Below, piece by piece: positions 34,840-46,999 of a stretch of 64,000 nucleotides of DNA. Position numbers and translations under genes: made by a program. This stretch comes from Polytrichum commune (taxonomy: Eukaryota > Streptophyta > Polytrichopsida > Polytrichales > Polytrichaceae). Location: positions 45,372,796-45,436,795 of the forward strand of contig OX485807.1 of NCBI GenBank assembly GCA_950295325.1, given 5' to 3'. The notes under the pieces are model-generated. The model did not search any database. It was not told where the DNA came from and saw only the letters and a list, made by a program, of their open reading frames with translations. Each line of letters opens with the position of its first letter. Position 1 is the stretch's first letter.

Positions 34840-35046
34840 TCAAACTTCAATTTCATACTCCCGATGTCCTATCACATTGTGATTCATCTTCAAGGTTGTT
34901 AACATTTCTAATGTCATACCACTATAATGATCCATCAACTTATGGTGGTCGTGGGATGTCAAATGAAGATAATTTCCATCAAACCATGATGTGGCGAGAG
35001 GAGGGTCATCAAACACCAATATAGCACCCAACTTAACTCCCAATAC
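34840..35046 (-). CDS. conserved exon (LGVKLGAILVFDDPP), left arm
   Basis: About 67 codons following an acceptor ending TTAG, terminating after REYEIEV. The right-arm copy (44,948-45,154) keeps the frame with about 9 changes, and a decayed third copy lies at 3,180-3,010. It is on the opposite strand to the other conserved exons of the unit, so it marks a second gene. Family not recognised. Confidence 0.4.
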   Translation of the reverse strand, partial: VLGVKLGAILVFDDPPLATSWFDGNYLHLTSHDHHKLMDHYSGMTLEMLTTLKMNHNVIGHREYEIEV

Positions 35047-35559
35047 CTAAAACCAATTTACTGTGACCCACACTAAATACTGACAATCAAATTTTGCACT
35101 TACATAAGACAATGCCATGTAAAGTAATCGTCGTCGTTGTTGTTGCTACAAAAACCAACATTTGATTTTCTGTGTTGATTCGAATGCTTTGTTGTAAATG
35201 GCCTCAATTATTATGACTGAAATATGAAGATAGTAAGTGATTCCATATGTAGTGCAATTTTGGAATAATGTGACAATGTATCCGAACGTTCAATATTTGC
35301 AAACAGATGAACCAATACTACTAATGCACATTAGTAAATAGGCTATTGTATAGATTTAGGAAATATATCTACGTTGTTGAATTTGGTTTTGTTTTGATCT
35401 TTCTTGTGACACTAATTGAAAAAATCTTGGCAATTAGAATCTAGTGTAACCCATAGTGTAAGACATCATTATGGAGAAGTGACACTATCCGGCTGCTAAC
35501 ACTAAATACTACAAACCTAGAATATTACGAGTCCTAAAATCCACGAGATTACCTTAAAG

Positions 35560-35963
35560 GTGCACATGTCACGTAGCCGTTGGTTTGAACTTTTGCAAAA
35601 GGTGATGTGGCGAGAGCAGGTCCGACCAATCATGTGGCCTTATAAGCCCAAGTCGTCCTTCACATCTGGGTCGTTGCTGGAGGATCTGCACTCAAATCGG
35701 GGCCGTCCATCGGAATCGTCTCTCCTTCGTAGGTTTCTGCCTCTTCCTTTCCTACTCCTTTAGCACTGCGTTGCACTGGCGTCGCCCGGAACTCCGTTTC
35801 TCTCCGCCATAGCCACCTTTTTCTCGCTGTCCTCTTTGCTCCACACGTCCGCTCTCCTCCCTCGCCTCCTCACGCCGACCTCCTCCTCGCTGCCGAATTT
35901 CGAGCCCTTCCTTGGCTTCTGAGGCGACCTGTGTGTCCAGATGCTAGGATTAACAATGCTTAT
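35560..35963 (+). other. GC-richer block at the inner end of the left arm
   Basis: Pyrimidine-rich and denser in CpG than the surroundings; matches 44,370-44,036 inverted and, partly, 3,750-3,960. The inverted match stops at ATTAACAATGCTT. It could be a promoter plus first exon, but no frame is convincing. Confidence 0.4.
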
Positions 35964-36149
35964 AACCGTACAGTACAGTTCTGCTGCGTATAAGAAGGTG
36001 GTTTGGTTCTACCGGGTAAATAGAATGTTGATCATACGGGGTGTAGGGTGCGTTATTCCGCCAGGTAGTGTATTTCCGCTGGTTATAAGGAAGTCTCGGT
36101 TGTACACCGTGCATCACCTTCCCGCATGAAATGCCACTTATATCCAGAC

Positions 36150-36560
36150 ACATTCCTGCGATAAGCTCACAACTTCTCAAGATTGTAGAGGATTCATGTG
36201 CATTGCATCGCAAATTCAAGTGAAGGTTGCATTCTCTCCTTTAACACGCCTCGTTTCCTGATGTGCTGAGGAGTTTTAAGGAGTGCACATTTGAAGTAAC
36301 CAAAAATGTAGGTAGTTGAGGTGATCGACCGAAATTGACACCAACTCCAGCCACGATCGAACGAATATGTCAATCTTGTACGGTGCAGCACTAGTGTAAA
36401 TCCGAGTGTAGATCCGAGTGTAAATGTAGGTGCGATCATGTCAAAGAATCCTCATTGTTCAGTTCCATAATTATTGAGATCAAAGCAGGTCGACCATTGG
36501 TTCCTTGGCTCCGTTTTCAGTGTGTAGAGGTAATGAGCTTAGAAGCAGTTTCCAAGGAAA
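36150..36560 (+). repeat. direct repeat flanking the unit, right copy
   Basis: Same orientation as 28,197-28,640, with about 70 percent similarity by eye; ends with GTTTCCAAGG, like GTGTCCAAG in the other copies. Followed by a block (CTACTGCAAATATTTAGACGTTC) shared with 4,070-4,100. Confidence 0.5.
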
Positions 36561-36569
36561 ATGAGACAT

Positions 36570-39500
36570 TTCAAATCTGATAATACAATCTACTGCAAAT
36601 ATTTAGACGTTCCTGCGATGTTGGGAAGTTTATTCCTATAATCTCCCATACAAGTAGTGAGTTTGCACATGTCTCAAACAGGAATTCTCTCCTTGAATTT
36701 TAAAGACCGTAAATTAGTACAGTTGAGGTCAATTGAGATGAATAAGCAACAAACCTATAGGGTATCCAGTTTTTATTTTGGATGGATGAGAGGTACGCTT
36801 GTATACAATAATTCCCTCCCTCTGTTTTAGAAGTGAACTTCCGGGTCTTCACATGTCAGAGCTCACATGAAAGATAATCATCTCTTTCATCCATAATAGC
36901 AATTAATGGACCTTGAAAGTACCCATGGACCAACCAACGCCATGGGCGAGCCAATTCAAACTATGGCTACTACAAGTTATTTGATGTCACTTTCTTTGGG
37001 TAATGAGATTCACATGGATATTTACATACAACAATTATCAATAGGCAATGCGTGCATAAATTATACTTCTTAGATGCATATATAGGGCAATAGAGATCTT
37101 TTTTTTGTGATTGATTTATCCACAATTTTGTGGATTAAGTAGCTTGGAGGCAGGGGAAGGGGGGGGGGGCTTGGCAATAATAGTTGGAGGATATAATGCT
37201 CAATCATGTCATTCATGTGTTCATTTAATGATATATAGTATATGATGGTTTACATTGTTGTTTGCAAGAGGACAAAGAATCCAATATGGATGGCAATGCA
37301 AGCACTCTTATAAAGGATGTGACTACTAGGTTTGGAGCAACAAGAACATATACGATAAGCAATTTTATCATAATTGTAATCTACAATGCTTATGGAAGCA
37401 AGTATAGTAAAATGATCAACGACTTGATCTTCGCAAAGGTTTAAGTGAAAGTAATTCAAAAATATATATATTTAATTCAAATTTTGTGAAAAATATCATA
37501 AACATTTTGGAAACTTATTGATTTATAAAGCTAAGTATGTTGACAAAACCAATTTCAAAAAAGAAATTACACAAATTTTAAAATATGATGCAATTGGTAT
37601 AAAAGCAAGAGATGTTGAACAAGTGATTGTCTAAAATTTGTTTTAAATATGACAAAATAAAATAAAATTGGTTATTGTTTACAAAAATAGTTGATGATGC
37701 CTCAAGAATTTTTTTTATGAATTTAAGGATTTTGAAAAAATTCTTACTATCTGAGGTCATGAGACTTACATCCAAATTACATTTAGCCATTAAGTTTTAA
37801 TGATATAATATTTTGAAAATCTCACCTTGATATTTTGTATTTGATTACTTACCACAACGATAATTGGCACCATGAAAGAAAATCCAATTTGAAAATTATT
37901 TTGCTACTACTTTTAGGTATGTGACCAAAATAGTCATGGTTTTAATATACTAGAGCACGTTTTTAGTCCACTTTACCATGCTTATACCCTTATATACTAT
38001 GAAAATCATTAGTTTTCTAACATGATGGAACAAGCCGTGAAATTTAACACATGTCATCATCACATTCAACATGATGGAATAAGTAATTTAATGTAAAGGA
38101 CATTGATTGTACTCAAGTTTTCGTCTCCCAATTGGCAGAAATAACTTTACCTATGTTATGAATATGAGTTGGGAGAGAATCTTGAAACAATTTCCAAACT
38201 TGAAATAAATTGTGAGCTTTTTGTTAAATGCTTGGTATCAATTTCCAGACATGTGAAAAATCACTCCAATACCACCTTTGTACTACACTCATACATTTTC
38301 ATTACCCTATAAGTTTCAGTTGCAAGTGGTGAACAACTCCAATATTAATATTGGAGTAGAAAAGATTTCTTATTAGATGCTCCACCAAAAATAATGTTAC
38401 TTCAAATTCACAGCAATTCAATAGTTGTTCATTCATGAATGTTACTTGTTGATCGTTTACCTTTTGGGCATGGTAGGGGTGTACTTGTAACCTGTTAAGA
38501 ACATGATTTTTGACATCCAAAACAACAAAGAAGCATCAAGATGAAAATTTATTGTGTCATGTGTTCCTTGTGTGCACGAACATGCTCTAAACCAATTAGT
38601 GAAATTGTTATTGATTGCATCATGTATGGGACGCAGATTTTCCAATGCCAATATTACACTCAAGAGTGAAATGGACGAAGTGTATAAGCAGGTCGATCAC
38701 GCCTACCCAAACGTCCTTAGCTCATGGAACGCAAGAATTGCTTCATAGAAACCCTCCCCCTTCGCTAGCATCAAAACCTCCGGCCGCAAGTGGAAATCAT
38801 CGCTTATGTCAATTACGGTTTAACACTCAGCACATCCTTTTCTCTTTGGGTCCCATCGGTTACTAAAATCGGGAAGTCTACTTCTTATTGTGGAGATTGG
38901 CAATGAAAGGATCTTCAGTTAAGATTATTCGACATCGAATGCTGCTGCAAGTCTACACTTGAAACAATATTCCTTAAATTGTCGAGTCTTTGAGTTTTTG
39001 CTTGAGAGATAGTTTCTTAGTATGTGATGTGAAAGTCCGAGAAGATTTTACTGAGTGTCTATTCAAGTGCATCTTCAAATATGAAAATGTAGTTTTACGA
39101 CTTTGTAAGGGTTTTCATATTATGAGAAAATATTATTTAAAGTCATGCACGTCCAAAGAGTAACATGCAGTTGTGAATTGTGAATCTCAAATTGATCTGA
39201 ACTTTCTATTGAAAATTGATAAGGATCATATCACGAAAGCCGGATTCATCTTTCTTTTTAGAAGTGTGCAAATCGTTAATTGATTCCTTTAGGATAAAAA
39301 TCGTGTTATCAAAGTAACATGTATTAATGATGTTTTTGAATAGTGTGGACTTTTTGTAAGAGATTATATTAGCCTACAAAATAGCACCAAATTTGGAGAT
39401 ATTGAATCTTATGGGGGCGTAAGCATGGTCAAGTACACAACTTCATTACCACGTATAGGTTTCAGTGAAAGTGAACCAAAATTATATACTAACGTTGAAT

Positions 39501-40700
39501 TTTTTGAAGGAAAAAATCATAAACATTTTAAGAAACACATTGATCTACAAAGCCAAGCATTTAAAATAACAAAGAAAATTCAAGAAAATTCTACGTATTT
39601 CACAAAAACTTATTTTCTAAAGGGGTATTAGCTTTGGGAATTAGAATATTTGGAGTCCTTAAAGTAGAAAAAATCTACTGAGCTTAAAATTTCAATACCC
39701 TATTGGTAATTAGAAATTTGGAATGCATTCAATATGAAATACCCTATTATTCTTACAAATTTTTGATAGCCTTTAATTTTTAGCCGAGGGGGGGGGGGAT
39801 GCATTGTGAGTTGGCATTTTAACAACGAGATTGCATTGTTGTGGTATGGCAAGAAGAAAACACAATAAAATTAATTACACCAACAAGATTGTAATGGAGA
39901 ATGCAAGTAGAGTGCAACCTTAAAATTTAGTGTGTTAAGAAACACAATTGTCCAACATTTGCAGGATAGCAAGAGTTTGTACAACACTTACAAAAGAATT
40001 TCAAACATCAAATATTGTCTCAAAAATACCCCTTTGTGTCAAAGTTTGAACATTATGGAGTTCAAAGTATCCTTAATGAAGAGAAACCTCCATGGAATAA
40101 AATTGAGCCCTCCATCTTTTTTGATAAAGCAAAATGTGGTCCCTTACTTTCTACTTCAAGGTTATTTTCAATAAAAATATAATAAAATGACACATATTAT
40201 ATTGCATGGTTTATTTTCTATAAGAGGTTTCCAACATTAATTCACCCCCTATATTTTACATAGAATTCTTCAAAGTTTTACCTAAAATGAATATTAAATA
40301 CCCTATATTTTATTGCATGTTGTTTCTAATATACCGCCAGTGGACCCCCTCCCCCCCCAATGGATTATGACATTCAGCGTAGCATATTGGGATAATCGAG
40401 ATGATGGTTTTGCATTTCAAATGCAAGGGGAGGATATTATTGAGCATACTAATGACAAGTGTCATGTGTTTACATTTTAGTATGCAATCTTGAGGAGGAT
40501 ACACTTGAGTATATTGATGCCAGATGTCATTTGTGTACACTTTAGTCAACTTGTAGACCATTGTGTGATATAGGCATACACCTCATAACACACTTGAACA
40601 AACTAATGCCAAGATATTAGTAAGTGCACTAAGGATGAAGTTGTAGGATCATCAATGTAACCTAGGCTAAGGCTCAAAATAGGGTAAGTGACACTATTAC
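36570..40700. other. AT-rich spacer between the arms, no gene seen
   Basis: Only short frames. It contains G/C homopolymers at 37,156, 39,786 and 40,350 flanked by sequences like TACCCTATTA and TTTTTAGCC, which resemble decayed ends of the CTCGGGGGG MITE family, and one GTCCACTTTACCATGCTT motif near 37,965. Confidence 0.45.
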
Positions 40701-40719
40701 GCATGTGACACTAAATACC

Positions 40720-43700
40720 ATAGATGATGTAGTGGAATGTATCTTGGACATTTGCAAGAGGTTGCCATTAACTCTTGAGGTTGTGGGTCGGCACCTTAGA
40801 GAATCATGATTAGCAATCTTCAAAGAGTCTGCAAAAAAGGATGGTTTGTTTGAAGAGGTGATCAAATCACTGAAACTTTGGAAGCCCCTATCAAAGATGA
40901 TGAGCTCTTAGAGCCGTTGCCGTTTTGCTAGGAGCGACGTTCCGAGGATTTGAAGGTGAAATTCCTAGACATAGTCACATTCTTCTTGGGTTATGCATGG
41001 GAGAAGGTGAGTACTATTAATGGAGAGGATGATTTGGACACATTGCACAAGTTGGCATTTGTAAAGAGAAATCAAATCCATTCATATGATTACATCGAGG
41101 AAAGATATAAGGAGGAGATACGTGTAAATGTTCATGATTTGTTTGTTGCTTTGGGAGAGAATGTCGAGGACATAAGGGCACGAGGATTGGAAAAAAACAA
41201 AGCGACAACTTCCGCATTCTCATAAACCAAGGGACACGGGTACCAATTCTTCCTGCACTATTTGGTGTGACAATTATTTTCTCATTGTTTCGTGGTTGGA
41301 TTATGTCCATGCAAATTTTCTATATGAATAAATTTTAGATTCAAACATTTTCTATTTGTCAAAAATTGAAAACATGAATTGTGCAATCTTAGTTTCTTAA
41401 GTGTTTTAGACTTTATTTTAATTTTTGAAATTGTATGGCATGTGTACATTCCCCACTTTCATTTCTAACAAGTATTATATTCATTCAATACTTTGTCATT
41501 AGCATGGAGCTATGGGGGAACTATACATAGAACAATTTTTGCGAAAATAACTCATTTGGTTGTATGTATGATCATCGTCTTAAAAGTGTACTTTTATACG
41601 TTTCATATATCACGAGGAACTTCATGTAGCATTGTTTACCTATCTAGTTAATTTTTTATCAGTACATAAATGAATTTCTTGTAGTTGAACAAGATGCTTG
41701 GAATTGATTGAGTCATTATAATATATTAGTTGTGATAGTTGATGAATTCATTGTTTCAAGAATCAACTTAGATGAAAGGGTCCAACCATAATAAGGTGCA
41801 TCAAAATTGTTTCATGTGTACCCTTTTTCTCAGTCCTTGACAATCCTTTGGATAGTTCTCATGGTTTTATTGAGAGCTTTACTTAGATTTATAGTCAAGA
41901 CTTAACATAATCATAGATATTGTCATCACATTTCATAATGATTTGTGATTTTCATTGGTAATATTGCCTCATCTACATTTCCTTATGAAATGGAAAGACT
42001 CCTTTCTATTTAGTCCTTAGTGGTACACCTTATCATAGTTGGACCTGAAAACAAAAATGAAATTTTTATATACATAAGATGGGTTTTGTACTCAAAATCA
42101 GTTCACAAGGATAGAAATTATCATCATATCCTCATTGGAATTATTTTTATGCAAACTGTTTGTTAACAAGAGCTAGGGTTGTTGGTTCATGAGGTATTTT
42201 GAAGTTATTACGGCGGAAAGGAATGGTCTCGGGGGGGGCACTGTGTTAAAAAATTAAGGATATAGGTGCGAACAACCACTATTTTATAGGGGGGTATTAC
42301 TTTCAAGTCTTTTTTTTTTTTCACATGCTATCATTATGTAAATTTCTACTTTGGGTTAATAGAAAAATGGCTTGCATTACTTATAATTCCAAATTACCTA
42401 TTATTCCATACCCTATAGTACTTTAAAGATGTCCAGTGCCATTTTTGATACCCTATATTACTCTTAAGTCCATTTATAATTTTTAGCCCTCATGTTTTTA
42501 AAATACCCTATCATTTGTTCGCATGTATATTGCTACTCCAACCAATGACTACCCCCCCCGAGGGAATGGTATTTAATGGACAGTTTAATTCATTGTTTTC
42601 ATGGAATGTGGGGATTGGGGTAGCCCACTAGAGGCCTTTGCCTATCGAGTTCACATGATTTGAAGATGACAACGCACATCTTTGACTCGATATCCTCCGA
42701 GTTACATTTTCTAATACTTGATGAAAAAGTAAGGGATTATGCAACTGCGAAGTTCCCATTGCAGTTGCATTATCTTTCTGATGCTGGATCATTGCATTTT
42801 ACGACAAACCTTGCATTGCCTCCCTAGTTGGTTGGGCTTGTTTTCTTTGAAGTGGATATACAATATATGAAGGTACTACCAACAACCTTCTTTACAAACA
42901 GAGAGATGATATATTCATCTAAGATTATACAAACACCCTTGGGTTCAAGCTCTAGTATTATATTCTTGTAGTTGAAACTTTTAACACATTAATTGGAGCT
43001 CCAAAAGAACCTTGGTTGTGTAATTTTTCATGATGGTGAAAAGAGTACTTTTATTACAACAGAGCACATTGTTTGACATTTTTCCACATATTATGAGGCA
43101 CTTATAGCTCTTTCATTCTTTACTATAAGTCATGCTTTCCCATCTAGCCTCTTTTAATTTACAAATGTAATGTGTATTCACCTTATAAGCAATAATTATC
43201 AATGTAAAGGAGAACTTAGATAAGTGTTTGAATTGCGCGTTTGTGATGGTGGAATGTATTGAAGTTTTTGCACCAGCGTTTGAAGGTGCCACTGCTGAAA
43301 AGCTTACAGTAGAGATTTCATCACTGCGTATAATAGATGTACAAGAGTGTCACTGATTGAAAGAAATCACTCTTGGAGTCTCAAGCCAACCAAAACTCCA
43401 ACACTTCGGTATAAAGCTCTGAGAAAATTTCCAGAGAGTTTCAAGAACGTCATTTCCTTACAAAAACTTACATCGGAGGGATGTCAAGACCTTACATCAC
43501 TACCTGTCCACTTTGGCAGGCTTATCGAGCTTCAAGAGTTGAACATACGGAAGTGCCCAAAGTTGAGTAAAGTTCCAGAGAGTTTCAAGGACCTGACGTC
43601 TTTAAAAAAGTTAACACTGTGGAAATGTCAAGACATGGCATCATTGCAGGTTGGCATTGGCGGGCTTGTAGAACTCTATGAATTGCACATACAAGGTTGT

Positions 43701-44030
43701 CCAAAGTTGAGAGAAATCCCCGAGGCTGTCAAGGACCTGAAGCTTACATTGTATGATTGTGATGATCTTGCATCATTGCCAGTGGGCTAGCTTTGGCGGG
43801 GTTGTTGAGCTTCAGGAGTAAGACATACGGAGCTGCCCAAAGTTGAGAGAAAATCCCCGAGAGTTTCAAGGACCTCAAGTCTTTACGAAAGCTAAATTTT
43901 TTTGATTGTGAGGATCTTACATCATTTCCGGTAGGCTTCCGCGGGCATGTTGAGCTTCAAGGGTTGGCCATATGGCGATGCCCAAAGTTGAGAGAAATCC
44001 CCGAGAGTTCCAAGAACCTCAAATCTTAAC
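40720..44030 (+). pseudogene. NLR (NB-ARC-LRR) resistance gene remnant
   Basis: Frames at 40,730-41,225 read ICKRLPLTLEVVGRHLRE, the GLPL motif of NB-ARC, then after stops FLDIVTFFLG and VHDLFVALGENVEDI, the winged-helix part seen in TIR-type and bryophyte NLRs. The LRR region follows at 43,380-44,030 with about seven repeats of the type FKDLTSLKKLTLWKCQDMASLPVG. Stops and frame changes break both parts, the P-loop end is missing, and a MITE (42,228-42,562) lies between them. The whole lies in the spacer of the inverted duplication. Confidence 0.75.
42228..42562 (+). mobile_element. CTCGGGGGG MITE, copy d
   Basis: 335-bp copy, perfect 8-bp duplication GGAATGGT (42,220-42,227 and 42,563-42,570), inserted in the NLR remnant. 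Confidence 0.92.
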
Positions 44031-44947
44031 ACAAGCAAGCATTGTTAATGCCAGCATCTGGACACACAGGTCGCCTCAGAAGCCAAGGAAGGGCTCGAAA
44101 TTCGGCAGCGAGGAGGAGGTCAGAGTGAGCAGGCGAGGGAGTAAGGCCGACGTGTGGAGCAGAGAGGACAGCGAGAAAAATGTGGCTATGGCGGAGAGAA
44201 ACGGAGTTCCGGGCGACGCCAATGCAATGCAGTGCAAGAGCACCAGGAAACGGAGAGGCAAAAACATACGGAGAGGCGATTCCTATGGACGGTCCCGATT
44301 TGAGTGCAGATCCTCCAGCAACGACCCAGATGTGAAGGACGACTTGGGGTTATAAGGCCACGTGATTGGTCGGATGTGCTCTCGCCACATCACCTTTTGC
44401 ACTTGTCCAAACCAAACGCTACGTGACATGTGGCACCTTAAGGTAATCTCGTGGATTTTAGGACCGGTAATATTCTAGATTTGTGGTATTTAGTGTTAGC
44501 AGCCGGATAGCGTCACTTCTCCATATTGATGTCGCACACTATGGGTTACATTAGATTCTAATTGCCAAGATTTTATCAATTAGTGTCAGTGACAAGAAAG
44601 ATCAAAGCAAAACCAGATTCAACAATGTAGTTATATTTCCTAAATCTATACAATAGCCTATTTACTAATGTGCATTAGTGGTATTGGTTCATCTGTTCGC
44701 AAATATTGAATGTACGGATACATTATCACTTTACTCCAAAATTGCGCTACATATGGAATCACTCATTATCTTCATATTTCATACAGAATAATTCAGGTCA
44801 TTCACAACAAAGCATTGCACAAAGAAAATTGAATCTTGGTTTCTACAACAACAACAACAATTACGATTACTTTACATGGCATTGTCATATGTAAGTGCAA
44901 AATTTGATTGCCAGTGTTTAGTGTGGGTCACAATAAATTGGTATTAG

Positions 44948-45154
44948 GTATTGGGAGTTAAGTTGGGTGCTATATTGGTGTTTGATGACCCTCCTCTTGC
45001 CACATCATGGTTTGATGGAAATTATATTCATTTCACATCCCCCGACCACCATAAGTTGATGGGTCATTATAGTGGTGTGACACTAGGAATGTCAACAATC
45101 TTGAAGATGGATCACAATGTGATAGGACATCGGGAGTATGAAATTGAAGTTTGA
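44948..45154 (+). CDS. conserved exon (LGVKLGAILVFDDPP), right arm
   Basis: Preceded by an acceptor (GTATTAG), 68 codons, stop after REYEIEV. See the left-arm partner at 35,046-34,840. Keeping a frame in both copies suggests recent function or recent duplication. No domain recognised. Confidence 0.4.
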   Translation, partial: VLGVKLGAILVFDDPPLATSWFDGNYIHFTSPDHHKLMGHYSGVTLGMSTILKMDHNVIGHREYEIEV

Positions 45155-45381
45155 GGAGGGGGACTTGACCATTTTCTAGAACCAGAAATTGGCTTTCATT
45201 GAAGGGGAACAAGATTGATTTGCATAAACTTATCGATGTGGCCCAAAGATTATCATTGTTTAAACATTAATTGTTTTCATAATGGTGGCATATTCTTAGA
45301 TTATATTCAATCCTTGTCCAAAAATTTCATATTTTGTGAATTTTTTTTCATTTCTCTAAAATCTCAAGATACAAATTTCCA

Positions 45382-45612
45382 TCAATCTAGTTGACACGCA
45401 CCATTCAAAATGTAAATGCAATGACACCCACATTTCAACTTGCATTCTTGACAACAAGTCATATATTCAATATACTCTTTCATATGTGGGCCCCCCTCCT
45501 CCACGTAGAAGTGCTCAACCAAGAAGATGATTTGGAGGTAGTGACCAAAGGCTTTGCCGACATCGACCGAGCTATTTTGCTTCTCTAGAATGGCACCAAA
45601 AAGTGTGCCGTG
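45382..45612 (-). CDS. Cys-rich exon, right arm
   Basis: Open frame reading LFGAILEKQ, VDVGKAFGHYLQ, VEHFYVEEGG and a Cys-rich tail CCQECKLKCGCHC. The left-arm partner (34,380-34,605) is frameshifted. The tail could coordinate metal, but I do not recognise a family. On the same strand as the 46,935-46,550 exon and downstream of it, so possibly a later exon of the same gene. Confidence 0.35.
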   Translation of the reverse strand, partial: HGTLFGAILEKQNSSVDVGKAFGHYLQIIFLVEHFYVEEGGPHMKEYIEYMTCCQECKLKCGCHCIYILNGACQLD

Positions 45613-46211
45613 AGACAATTTGACCTTGTACTCAATAATGGTGAAATTTGCAGTTAAATATACTACATATGTATATAAGCAACTAAATCTACAAAATTAA
45701 GGTTATGTAATTAGAATCATATGCTCCGTATCCTATGACTAACACCATTTGCCTACATAATCAAAGTGAAAACTACAAAATATCCCAAACACTATGATGC
45801 TCACTTGACAAAATTTGTATGCCTATACAGTAAGGAAGAAGAAAGAAAGACAACTATGATGTTGCCACCAACATGAATTATGGTGTTGCCTCATTTTTTA
45901 GTTGGCCTAAGTCTATCTTGAGAGAGGTATTATGAATGGTCCCCGACAACGGTTACCTATTGCCTCTTTTTGAATGTGCGGACAAGTCGATTGGCACTTA
46001 TCTTCCCCAAGGGCAAGCCTATAGGCTTCCACATGGCTGGTTGCCAATATCCAATTCACCCAAATACCCGACTATGATTGGGTGGATCATAGATTGTAGG
46101 GTGCACCAAAAAGGAAGTCCTAGGAAGGTCACCCATGTGAGTTCTATTATGGCCTTAGGTAGCTTAGCCTTGGAGCACCTATGAGATCTAGGTTAAGGCC
46201 TTGGGTTTAAG

Positions 46212-46542
46212 GTCATTGGTTGGAGTAGCAATATACGTGCGAACAAATGATAGGGTATTTTTAAAACAGGGGGGCTAAAATTTATAAATGGACTTAAGAG
46301 TAATATAGGGTATCAAAAATGGCACTGGACATCTTTAAAGTACTATAGGGTATGGAATAATAGGTAATTTGGAATTATAAGTAATGCAAGCCATTTTTCT
46401 ATTAACCCAAAGTAGAAATTTACATAATGATAGCATGTGAAAAAAAGAATTGAATTGAAAGTAATACCCCCCTATAAAATAGTGGTTGTTCCCACCTATA
46501 TCCTTAACTTTTTAACACACTGCCCCCCCCCCCCCCCCCGAG
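46212..46542 (-). mobile_element. CTCGGGGGG MITE, copy e (truncated)
   Basis: The C-tract end at 46,542 is intact, with the longest homopolymer of the family; the other end has lost its G-tract and starts at GTCATTGG. About 190 bp present in the left arm next to it (33,600-33,790) is missing here, so one deletion probably removed both. Confidence 0.85.
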
Positions 46543-46549
46543 CATCCAT

Positions 46550-46935
46550 TTAGCCTACCACCATCTCCGCCACCATCTCCAAAATAAGAGCATATGGGGT
46601 ATTTGTGAGAACATACACCCCTGAGTTGCATACATGGAAACCTCTACTCTGCACGATGCTCAATTCTTTGATCAATGCCTCCACATAGGATTTCCAATTG
46701 GATATGATGTCTTCATCACCATTCTTCATAATTGATTGGTTCCTTGGAGGAAGAACTTGTATTTCCTTTCCTATCTTATGTAGCATTTTCTTAGTCCAAA
46801 TTTTGTTTTGACATGTGGACTCACATACATGTTGCTCAAGAAAACTCGTCAAAAACTCAACACAATCACCAACATTGATGGAGGGTGGGAGGGTAACATC
46901 TTCTCCGTCGAGCCTTGACACATTCCTTTGTGAAC
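46550..46935 (-). CDS. conserved terminal exon of unknown gene, copy 3
   Basis: Inverted partner of 33,204-33,589, intact, following the acceptor ATGGCAG. Here an ATG happens to overlap the acceptor. A MITE has inserted seven bases past the stop codon. Probably spliced from 48,520-48,310. Confidence 0.5.
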
Positions 46936-46999
46936 CTGCCATAGATCAAGCCATGCGGGAAGTCTTCAAATTGTAATTCAACAAGGATAATATATTCTC

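Larger units (their letters stand above)
24746..35963 (+). repeat. left arm of a large inverted duplication
   Basis: Matches the reverse complement of 44,036-53,495 through many separate blocks: 24,746-25,045 with 53,495-53,190; 27,480-27,545 with 53,200-53,140; 28,013-28,030 with 52,493-52,470; 28,165-30,000 with 51,595-49,900; exons at 30.6 and 33.2 kb with 48.4 and 46.7 kb; 34.4-35.05 with 45.6-44.95; 35.56-35.963 with 44.37-44.036. Extra DNA in this arm is the nest at 25,052-27,471 and about 1.56 kb at 31,158-32,716. Identity varies but is mostly high enough to align by eye. Confidence 0.85.

Noticed and set aside
28197..36560. LTR retrotransposon
   Set aside because: Direct repeats exist but no retroelement protein, primer-binding site or TG..CA ends could be seen; kept only as a finding.
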